Below, piece by piece: positions 38,144 through 46,786 of a stretch of DNA of 64,000 bases. Positions within the stretch are counted from its first letter, which is position 1; each line of letters starts with the position of its first letter. The translations under genes and the position numbers were made by a program. Source of the DNA: Trochalopteron elliotii (lineage: Eukaryota > Chordata > Aves > Passeriformes > Leiothrichidae); contig JANPWX010020199.1 in assembly GCA_024734555.1 (NCBI GenBank), forward strand, positions 676,985-740,984, given 5' to 3'. The notes below the pieces were generated by a model that made no database searches, was not told the origin of the DNA, and saw nothing but the letters and a program-made list of their open reading frames with translations.

Positions 38144-38159
38144 AGTCCTCCCTTTTCTT
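38144..38159 (-). promoter_or_regulatory. polypurine tract of ERV copy 2
   Basis: On the minus strand the 16 bases AAGAAAAGGGAGGACT lie immediately before the LTR start TGATAAG. This is the expected place and composition for the primer of plus-strand DNA synthesis. Confidence 0.75.
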
Positions 38160-38249
38160 GAGACTAAGTTCTTTATGGCAACTAGTCTATTATTATCTGT
38201 ATTTAATTTTCAAGCATAAGGCACTACAACAGCTATAACACTGAATCAT

Positions 38250-39145
38250 GTTGCAAAATAAAACACATAAGCAATTATTAATGGAGATTATTATAAACAA
38301 ATGTTTTAACCAAGTCCAGGTGGGTAACCACGAAGTAAGTTTGGTCCTCCTGAGCTGTCTTCAAGAGCTCAGACAGCGGCTTTACTTGCAAACCATAATT
38401 GTTGATTCCCAGGTGACACCATCAGACCATCCCAAGAAATGCACATAACCCTCTTACCATTTGTGGCTGTGGAAGTTGGCCAATTGCTTCTTTTTGTTCC
38501 TGTCCCAGCCTCCTTTGTCCTTGGAAGATTTCAAATCCCAAGTAGCTTAATGTGGTCTGGACTATTTATGCTTTTTCTTTGTATACTCTGGATCCACAGT
38601 CACAGAAAATTCAACAATGCCACACTCTGATCCCAATCCTATTGTTTAGTTTCAGGGGCAATCAGAATGTCACCTACATAATGTAACAAAATTCCAGGAG
38701 AGTTCTGATTTTTCCATTCCTCCAGTTCTTCTGCTAAGTGATTTCTGAACATAGTGAGGCTATTTTTAAATACCACTCCTGTGGTAGTACCTTCCAAGTT
38801 GGATTCTGTTCTCTGTGTTTGGATTTTCCCATGCAAAAGCAAAAAGCTCATGACTTTCACTACTCAAAGGGACACAAAGAAAGGCTTGTTTCAAATCTAA
38901 TACTGTAAACTACTTTTATTTTTCACAAGCTGGTTAGAAAGGTATAAGGATTGTCTACTCCCAATATTATATCTTCTACTATCTTATTTATGGCTCTAAG
39001 GTCCTGTACCAGCTGGTAATCCTCTGTTTGCCTCTTAACTGGTAAAATAGGGGTATTAAATTTGAATTCATAGTTCTTCAATAGGCCATATTTTATAAAT
39101 TTTTCCACAAGGGGAAATGGCCCCTGATGACTTTCTATTTTCAAA
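38250..39145 (-). pseudogene. ERV reverse transcriptase relic
   Basis: In sense order, an LPVKR...VQDLRAINK finger block lies at about 38980-39055. Stops follow, then the palm segment with a FKNSLTMF-like block and the motif C position LLHYVGDILIA, where YVGD (38669-38680) has Gly in place of the first catalytic Asp. A SYLGFEI-type block and a KPLSELL thumb block follow at about 38345-38560. Beyond about 38290 the match is lost and only a short, uncertain env-tail-like stretch precedes the polypurine tract. Motif spacing fits class I (gammaretrovirus-like) pol. Integrase was not found anywhere between RT and LTR. Confidence 0.8.
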
Positions 39146-39378
39146 AGAGATTGCTTTTGCCTTACCAGTCCCTTACCAGTTCCTTTTCAGGTTTTGACTT
39201 CATTCTTACAGACCCTGCTCTTTTGGATGGCCTGGTTACCTCCCCAGCCCAGACTACCAGAATCACTGCATCCTCAGGTGATACTAGCAGACAGATCACA
39301 TCCAATTTCAGAGACTAGTGCAAAAATGTTATTATTCCACAACCTGTATTTTACCATTTAAAAATTTGATTTCAGCAT

Positions 39379-39687
39379 TTAGTTTTTCCAATAAATCTCT
39401 CCCAAGGAAATGCTTTGGTGAATGGCGTAGATATTTAAAAGGTGAGTTTGTTTTCCTAATTCAAAATCAATGGGCTTGAAAAATGGCCAAGATTTGCAAT
39501 TCCCTGTTGCACCAATGATTGTTATAGAATCATTATTCAAGTTTCCTTTTACTGTATTTATCACAGAGTAACTAGCTCCTGTCTCTACTAAAAGTTCTAC
39601 CTCCTGATTTCCCAGCTTAGCTGCAAGCAGAGGTTCTGCCAGGGAAGAATCCTCTGGTCTCCCACAGCCATCATCGGTGATGGTCAC
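39379..39687 (-). pseudogene. ERV aspartic protease relic
   Basis: A 102-codon open stretch holds the retroviral protease. The active-site loop reads LVETGA (39574-39591), where family members have Asp at the third position, so the catalytic Asp is replaced by Glu. The GATG flap-type block follows about 20 residues later. The C-terminal end, normally a second hydrophobic Gly-Arg-Asp block, is degraded towards 39379, where RT linker sequence begins. Protease would cut the Gag-Pol polyprotein; this copy should be inactive from the active-site change alone. Confidence 0.82.
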
Positions 39688-39870
39688 GAGAGGGGGGTTT
39701 CTATGTTTCAGCCGCAGACAATCTTTTTTCCAATGCCTGTCTTTATTACAGTATGCAAACTGATTAATGCCAAGTCTCCTGAGGGGGGTTCAAAGTGTCC
39801 CTTCCTATCCCCAGGGAAAAGGATTCCTTTGGAACTCCTTCTATAATTGCAACCTTCTGTTTTGGTTTGG
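39688..39870 (-). pseudogene. ERV nucleocapsid remnant with damaged zinc finger
   Basis: The single CCHC finger lies at 39718-39759. The second Cys, the His and the last Cys are in place, but the first Cys codon is TTT (Phe), where copy 1 has TGT. The spacing is unchanged. On its gag side the sequence stops matching copy 1 at about 39865, where roughly 590 bases of capsid are missing. Confidence 0.78.
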
Positions 39871-39891
39871 AGAGTTTTTTGAGTATTAGAA

Positions 39892-40584
39892 GGTATGTGA
39901 TTTCCAATTATTAAGGTCTGTTATTGAAAATGACACTTTCACTGCGATTGGACCATTGGCACCTACCATCCAAGGGAGGCAGCTACTGTCATATCTCTGT
40001 GTTTAGTTCTAGCTGTCCCTGCAACCAGACTAAAAACCTATGCTTACATCCTCCCTAACTCCTCTATCCTCTCATCTATACGTGCTTCTTTGTGTGCCAG
40101 CTCCCTCGTAATATCAGTTTTGGCAGACTGATTATCTGTTCTCTCTAAGTTGTGATTAGGACTGACTACAAGATCTAAATCATCCTCCTTATTCGAGAGA
40201 TGTTCAGAACAAATTTGTTCTATGCTGCACATAGAACAACAACATTTTAACCATTTTCCTTGACTGTCCTTTTCAAGAGCCAGCACAAAAGGGTCTGAGG
40301 GAGTTGGATTCAAGCCACAATTTTTCTGTCATTCTGTCTGATTCTGCAAAGTGAAGAAGGTATCAGCATAAATAATCTCATCCCATTTCTGTTCCCATCT
40401 TAAAAAAAACATTAACTGTAACAATGTTCAAGGTTCCATTTTGTGGCCACTTTTTTCCCAGAGGGCAGTTTGTACAATGGCCATCATTGATTACAATACT
40501 AAACTGCATTCTCCCTGGTCCTCCAATGTCGCAAAATACAACCAAGTGCGTCAGAATGCCCCCTTTAGATAGTCCAATACCCAT
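39892..40584 (-). pseudogene. ERV gag N-terminal (matrix/p12) relic
   Basis: A likely gag start ATG is at 40582-40584, followed by MGIGLSKGG, which has the Gly2 and Ser6 expected for N-myristoylation. A WPQNGTLN block typical of the matrix domain comes about 40 residues later. A stop occurs near 40378. The open stretch 40044-40313 then encodes an acidic linker and a charged segment (HKEARIDERIEEL) that could form a coiled coil, as between matrix and capsid in this type of gag. The part at 39892-40040 aligns with 3852-4010 of copy 1. Confidence 0.7.
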
Positions 40585-40868
40585 TTTCAAATAGTAGACC
40601 CAAAATGTTATAGTACAGATACAAATACAAAACAATTACCAGTTGAAAAAACCAAGGCAAATACCAAATTTCAGAATACCAAATAACCCCCATGCTGTGC
40701 TGGAAGATCCACACATCTTATATGCACAGGATTCCCAAAGGAATGCCTTATTACTGAATGGGATCTTACCCGTGTCCCAGACTGATCTGAGGTTCTTCTC
40801 CAGGAAAATACTGGTGCCGGTATGAAGACCCAGAGATCCCTTGGATCCACAGAAGATCAGGGGAAGTG

Positions 40869-40886
40869 TCTCATCTGGAGTCACCA
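40869..40886 (-). promoter_or_regulatory. ERV primer-binding site, tRNA-Trp-like
   Basis: On the minus strand TGGTGACTCCAGATGAGA lies about 285 bases upstream of the gag ATG. It starts with TGG, as primer-binding sites do. Its first ten bases differ at only one position from the tRNA-Trp type of site; the rest has decayed. The preceding T-rich bases fit a leader context, but the LTR that should adjoin it was not recognised. Confidence 0.55.
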
Positions 40887-41749
40887 AAAAATATCAAAAT
40901 TGGCTAGTCTCTCATTTTCTAAATGAAAAATGAAGGCTGAAAAATTAAATCCATCTGACAATCTTGAGACTTATACAGAGTTTCTAGAGAATTAGCGAAT
41001 GAAGAATGAGACTCAAGAACTTACCCTATTTCTGAACCACTCAATTTTTAACAAAACATGATTTAGGAATAGAGACAGTGGGGCCATGTAGAGTCAAGAA
41101 ATCTTATTAAAGACACCACTGATCTGCAGTTTCTCATACAAGGTCTGAGGGCAGGTATTTTGGATGACCAAATATATCAGTAATCAGGACCCCAATAAAA
41201 CCCCAAGAAATGGGAGCATCCAGAGGACAGCATAGGTGCAGTATAAACAGCAGCAGCCCTATATGACAATGAAATGTGTAAGCATGCTGATGGTGAAAGG
41301 GTTGCTGTCACACAGCCGTCTTCTCTCTCCCAGCTGTGCACAGTTGGTGCACTAGCAACAATTCTGCCATATTTTGACCTCTAGGAGCTACATTAGCTCA
41401 CCAAGGCACAGCTCAGTTATTTATTCTCCAAAAATCTCATAATTCCCAAGCACAGAGAACAAAAGATCTGCCACATCAAATTGGACAAAAGCCTTTTCAG
41501 CATATCCATCCTCTCTTCACTGATGGTCACACATGAGTGCCTAGGGGAGAAAATACCTGAAATTCAGATTAAGAATGGCATTCAGTCCACTGATTTATTT
41601 TAAGAAAGGAGACATCATTTATTCTCCATTATTTCAGCTAAGCTAATGGATTTACTTTTAATTTTCCCAAATCTCTTCCTTGCAGAAATAAACTTGCCTA
41701 TCACACAAAATCAAAAAAAGCTTCCAGTATTATACTACTTTTAAGCAGG
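40887..41749. other. unassigned; 5' LTR of ERV copy 2 expected but not seen
   Basis: The plus-strand sequence right of the primer-binding site should start a 5' LTR like 37628-38143. Only a short CCAAAAA stretch agrees, and the TTCTTTATTGCAG signal block is absent. A TTATTAAAGA element near 41103 could belong to a different, decayed LTR. No exon recognised. Confidence 0.45.
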
Positions 41750-42500
41750 TGTGCCAGTTCAAAAGTAAACCTCTAGGAGAAAAGAATCCCACACAAACAC
41801 CTTGAAAGAGATTTCAGGTTGGAGCTAAAATTTAATAGAAAGATTACAATAAATGCGATGATACAGAAAAACTGACTTAAACCCACAAATCAGAGTACAA
41901 CCTGGCACCCGGCTGGTCAGGGTTGTGGCTACAGTCCTCTTAAGCAGTGGTTGCAGTGTTGTTGAGGTGAAGGTTGCAGCCTTGTTGAAACCCGTGGTCC
42001 TGTGGAAGGTCTGGCCCTTCTGTGGAAATTCGGGTCCTCCTCCGGGTCCACTGAGGGGCGGTAGTGACCCAAACCCCCAAACCTCAAGGTGTATATGCAG
42101 TGGAGCTCAGGTGGCACCTCCCCCAGGCTGGGGGAGTTCACAATGGAATGATCCTGTCCTGTGAGTTATGGGGTATTTTTGGAGTGCCTGAAGGTCATTT
42201 CAGCCGCCTATTCTCCTGGTGTCTATTCTGTTCATTATGGTCCATCCTGAGAGGTGACGCTCTCAAGATGAGTGGTGCTGCTGCTTCCCCCGAGGGAGTT
42301 ATCATGGGCAGAGTCACCGTGAAGACAAAGAAACACTACCCCCCCTCGCAAGGTTTGCCCCTTCTCATCTAACATCCAGCTTGTAGCCTGAGGGATCGGG
42401 TGTGCACCGGGCAGCTGCTGTGAACGACCCATCATTAGCAGTTCATCAGAAATTATGTAGATCGGAGTAGAATACAGGGTCCGGTTACACCCATATTGGC
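41750..42500 (-). mobile_element. probable passerine LTR, minus strand
   Basis: On the plus strand it begins TGTGCCAGTTC, then a TTTCAGGTTGGAGCTAAA block, an ATTAAA signal on the minus strand (41831-41836), and AGAAAGATTACAATAAATGC. I recognise this arrangement as the 3' end of a common songbird LTR. GC content rises across 41910-42400, as expected for U3. The right border is uncertain and no target duplication was found. No gag or pol is attached. The 100-codon minus frame at 42235-42537 runs through the LTR and is not considered a gene. Confidence 0.6.
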
Positions 42501-43396
42501 AGCCTTTTTCCTGTAACCAGGACAGAAGGCCATACATAGATATTCAGGACCACTGAAAAATCTGTGGAGCAATCAGCAAGATTGTACACATGCAGCATCT
42601 TTCTTCTCGAAGAAAACAAAAGGAAACAGTAAATAGAAGTGGCCTGCCAAGCAAAGCAATGGGCCAAGTAGCTATGCGTGATCTGTATCTCCACAGCTGC
42701 TTATCACTGCCATCACTACAAAGCCAGCTCCAGACTGGCTTTGCTGCATGCTGAAAAAACAGAAGTTCTTCCAGAAAATTCAGCCTACATACTAAAGATG
42801 AGAGCTCAGGCAGTTTAGAAGATGTTCCTGAGTTTTCTATTGTGTCTTCTATCAGAGCTCGGTCTTATTTTGGTAAACTAACCTGTTTACTCTCTGTCCT
42901 TATCCAGTGCTTCCTGCCTTCTCTTCAGACTACAAGTTCTTTAGGAAAATGTGGGTGACACTTGTAAAAATCATTTAAGGGCTTGAGGTTCTTGCAAAAT
43001 ATCTGGTTTTATTTCTATTTGGTTTTAATTAGCAGTGCACAACAACAAAAAGAGCTTCACAATCCCCAGTGCACAATCTCTGTCAGACAACTTCAGCCTT
43101 TAACGGCACAGTCCACACTGCCACAGCATTCTCTCGAAGCTAAGAAAGTAACATTTTAAAATGTACGCAATAAAAAGACAGACTTCCATCAACCTCATTA
43201 ACAGACAAACTGTTCTCTCTATAATAGTGGCATGTTCTGGTCAGTCATGTTTACAGTATGGTACACACTTAGCATCATCTGTGAACTAGCTTATCTGAGA
43301 ACAACATATCTGTGACAAACAAAGACCATTTTAAGATAAGCGCGTAAATTACTGGTGACTGAAAAGTGACAACCAAGTCAGAGTTTCTTTTCCTCT
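42500..43396. other. unique sequence, no gene seen
   Basis: No recognisable exon or repeat between the two LTRs. Confidence 0.5.
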
Positions 43397-43982
43397 TGTC
43401 ATGGTTTAGGAATGGTATGCCCCAATTTAGTACTCCAAATAAAACCATTCTGCTGCTCACTCCCCTCTCCCTTTTCCTCACTCCCCACTGTGGGTGGCTG
43501 CAGAGAAGAATTGGAGGTACAAAAGTTAGAGATCATGTGTTGAGATAGGAACAATTTACTGGAAACAGCAATGAGAAAACAAAACAAACAGTAACAGCAA
43601 CAATACTAATAAAGACAGCGTACAAAAGAGAGAGTGATTCACATGCAAAAATAAATGTTCACCACTGAGCCTGCAACAATGAACAATGCCGGATGGTTCT
43701 CCCTCCTGCCCTGCCACTCTGTTTTTAAGAGGGGACAGAACACCCTTCTCTCAGAAGTGAGAGTCCCATTCCCTCCATCCCTCACAATGATGTGGTGATA
43801 CAGAATAACCTCCATGTCCTAGCCACATCCCTCAGCAATGCCTCCCCTGCCTACAGAACCAGAATGCCTTTGTCTCTGTATCTAGATGAAATAGGTGCTT
43901 TAAATAGTTAAACTACACAGCTGCGTTACACAGTTTATATCAGCATAAGTCAATCCTAATGCCCCAAAAATGGGCCCTGACA
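43397..43982 (-). mobile_element. solo ERVL-like LTR, copy 3 (most complete)
   Basis: A 586-bp element. The plus strand begins TGTCATGGTTTAG and ends CCCTGACA, giving a perfect 5-bp TGTCA/TGACA terminal inverted repeat. On the minus strand it shares the TATTGTTGCTGTTAC, TCATTGCTGTTTC, AGTAAATTGTTCC and ACCATTCCTAAACCATGACA blocks with the copies at 1715-2187 and 26140-26527. It is the longest and best bounded of the three and serves as their reference. No 5-bp target duplication is evident (left flank CCTCT, right flank GTACA), so one border may be off or the site has mutated. The ERVL-like naming is from memory. Confidence 0.78.
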
Positions 43983-44389
43983 GTACAAGCTTTTGTTTGG
44001 CCCTGCAGTGAAATGGATTGGGATACTGATCCAAGTTCAAATTAACTCAGCAAAGTAAAAGAGAGAAAGAGAGAAAGAAAGTACAGTTTTAGCATCTTTA
44101 GGAGGAGGAAGGGAAAAATCAAGGAAGAAAGCACAGACTCGTTTGGGGTATTCATGTAAGACTGCCAGTCCATGCTGGCTTACACTATTTGTCTAATCTT
44201 GGAATTAAGATATGAAATGTGACAGGTTTCATGTCATATTAAATCCACTTTAACTGTGGGATGCGTCCAAGTAAGGCAGCTCTATACTGTTCACTTATGT
44301 GTCTCCCTTTTCTCTTGCCGGATCTTGCTGGTGTGTGGCTACAACATATAGCAGGTCATCTTTAGGAAGGCCAAAGCCTACTTGGAATT
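43983..44389. other. unique spacer, no gene seen
   Basis: Contains a short GAGAAA-rich tract near 44061-44081 and no recognisable gene. Confidence 0.5.
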
Positions 44390-45010
44390 GAGTCTGGCAA
44401 AGGACAACAAGAACTGTATCAGTAGTGCTATAAATGAAAATTAGCCAATCGGATAAAAGAATAAGTTTTATTTTTCCATTTTAAAATCTATCTGGGACAG
44501 CTAGGAAAAACAACAGTTGAATGTTGGGTGAAACAGACGACCGACAGCAGGGCCGCTATCTCTCACTGTTCCACGATTTGCTGGGGTTTGAGTCCGGGTT
44601 CTTATATTGTATTTTGTGCCTCCCGGCAGCAGAGGTATTGTGTTTTCAAACTCAAACCCAGTCTTTTCACTCAGTGATGAATCCTGAACAGGTTTCCCGG
44701 TACTGGGCCACGTCTGAAAGGATTTTCCGGGAATCCTCTTTTGGGATGGTGATTTCTTCAAATTCAGGGTCCACCCTCGAAATGGGTATCGATGGGTTGA
44801 TGGCCCAGGTGTCCAAGATTTGATTAGCTCAAGGAGCTACATCCTGGCAAGCTACCCTCCTTTCTGGTGTAAATCAAGGTGTTAACTTGTACATTCACAG
44901 TTCACAAAGCATGTCCTGGTATTAGGAAAATGCCTGCTCCATTCCGGGAATCAGGATTAGTTTTACATTTACAGGGTTACAAAAATATACATTCTATCAT
45001 CTACTACATT
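44390..45010 (-). mobile_element. possible LTR, minus strand
   Basis: AATAAA on the minus strand (44467-44472) is followed by AGT-free, U5-like AT-rich sequence. The upstream part (44500-44830) is richer in GC and CpG than its flanks, and no internal retroviral sequence is present. No clear TG...CA borders or family similarity were found, so this is a tentative call. The opposite-strand frames at 44501-44823 are unlikely to be genes. Confidence 0.32.
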
Positions 45011-45059
45011 TATTATAGTTCCTACATTTAATTGCACGAATTTATAGTCATATCTATCA

Positions 45060-46786
45060 CAAGCAGCAAAAGGAAAATGTAGGGCCACTGATAAATCAGA
45101 TGGCCTACATCAAATCACAGAAAACACAGAGAAGATGAAATAATGGGGGGGTTTTCATTGCCCCAGTCTTCACTGCTGAGGATGGTTCTCAAGAGTCATA
45201 GACTTTGGATGTAAGAGAAGAAGACTGCAAAAAAGGAAGACTTCCCCTTGGTCACAGAGGCTGGTTAGAGACTGGCTAGATAGATTAAACACCAATAAAC
45301 CCACAGGCCCTTCTGGGATGCACGCATGGGTGCTGAGTGAGCTGGAAGATGATGTTGGTGTGCCATCCTCCATCATCTTTGAAAGAGAATGGGAGAGGTG
45401 CCTGACAATTGTAGGAAGAACAAGGTTACCCCCATCTTCAAAAAAGGCAATAGGGAGGACCTGGGAAACTACTGGCCAGTCAGCCTCACCTCCATCCCTG
45501 GTGATGGAACAGGGAATACTGGACATCTGGAAAGGTGGAAAAAGATGATGGAAAGGGAGGGAATACTGGAAGTCAAATATGCAGAAGAAAAGAGGGTCAT
45601 AATGAGTAGCCAGCACGGGCTCATCAAAGGGAAATCATGCTTGATGAATCTGATAGTCTTCTATGATAGCATGGCAGGATGGGTTGACAAGAGGAGGGCA
45701 GTGGATGTTGGCTACCTTAACTTCAGCAAGGCTTTTGGCACTGACTCCTGTAACATTCTTGTAGATAAGTTTAGGAATTGTGGGTTGGATGAATGGACAG
45801 TGAGGTGGACCAAGAGCTGTCTGAACGGCAGAGCTCAGAGAATCATGATCAGTGAAGTAGAATCCAGTTGGAGCACTGTAGTCAGTGGTGTTCCCCAGGG
45901 ATCAATACCAGGTCCAGGTATCTTGTTCATCTTGTTTTCCTGGATGAAGGGAGCAATTGTACCCCCAGCAAGTCTTCTGATCATACCCAACTGGAGGGAG
46001 TGGCTGATAGACTTGAAGGCTGTGCTGACATTCAGCAGGACCTTGACAGGCTGGAGGAATGGGCAGAGAGAAGGATGGATATGTGCAGGATCCTACACCT
46101 GGGAAGGAAGTACCCCTAGTACTATTGCAGGTCTTATCTACTAGAAGGACCAGGGGGTCTTGTGGACCACAAGTTGATGTAAGCCAGAAGAGTGCCCTTA
46201 TGGCCAGGAGAGTAAATGATATCTTGGGGCACACTGGGAAGAGTGTGACCAGCAGGTCCAATGAGGTGATCCTGTCCCTCTACCTGGCTCCAGGTGAGGA
46301 ATATTGTGTCCAACTCTGGGCTCTCAGTACAAGAAAGAAAGTCCAGTGGAGGCCACAAAGATGATGAGGGCTCTGAAGCCTCTCTCTTATGAGAAAAGAC
46401 TGTGGGAGCTGGGCCTCCTTAGTCTAGAGAAGACTAAGAGAGGAATCTCATAAACAGATATAAATATCTCGTAGGCTGGTGCCAAAATGACTCTTGGTGC
46501 CAGACTCTTTTCAGTGGTGCCCAGTGACAGGACAAGCAGCAACACCCATAAACTAAAATACAAGAAGCTCCACCTCAACATGAAGAAGAACTTCTTTACA
46601 CTGAGGGTGGCAGAGCACCAGAACAGACTGTCCAGGGAGGCTGTGGAGTCTGCCTCTCCAGAGGCAGGGGGTCCTTCCCACATGGACACATTCCTGTGTG
46701 CTTTAATGACCCTGCCTTGGCAGGGGATTTGGACTAGATGATCTCCTGAGGACCCCTTTCAACCCTAACAATTCTGTGACTGTGAT
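45060..46786 (+). mobile_element. CR1 LINE, older decayed copy
   Basis: About 1.7 kb of CR1: RT from before the fingers through the thumb, and a 3' UTR ending AACCCTAACAATTCTGTG followed by ACTGTGAT at about 46786. It differs clearly from the copy at 34330-36930 and contains a GARLFSVVPSDR-type 3' segment, suggesting another CR1 subfamily. The 5' border is approximate. It is inactive through substitutions and frameshifts. Confidence 0.88.
45389..46144 (+). pseudogene. CR1 reverse transcriptase relic, catalytic residues lost
   Basis: A 251-codon open frame, the longest in the window. It reads through fingers (NYWPVSLTSIPG) and the motif A site as YLNFSKAFGT (about 45713-45742), where both Asp residues of the usual [10 protein letters not shown] are replaced by Asn and Gly. 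It continues through GVPQGSIPGPGILF, then loses the motif C FADD because of a frameshift after about 45935. The later RT part is recovered in another frame at 45868-46119. The long frame therefore reflects slow decay, not a working enzyme. Confidence 0.85.

Larger units (their letters stand above)
37628..40886 (-). mobile_element. class I ERV relic, copy 2 (leader, gag, PR, RT, LTR)
   Basis: On the minus strand the order is primer-binding site, leader, gag (matrix side, shortened capsid, nucleocapsid), protease, reverse transcriptase, polypurine tract and 3' LTR. Most of RNase H, all of integrase and nearly all of env are missing between the RT thumb and the polypurine tract. No matching 5' LTR was recognised beyond 40886. 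It is the same family and orientation as the relic at 2567-4110, but with different deletions. Every coding part is interrupted or mutated at key residues, so the copy is dead. Confidence 0.88.

Noticed and set aside
42235..42537. 100-codon minus-strand frame with several Cys
   Set aside because: It lies inside or at the edge of a probable LTR and shows no domain; GC-rich LTR DNA commonly leaves such frames open.
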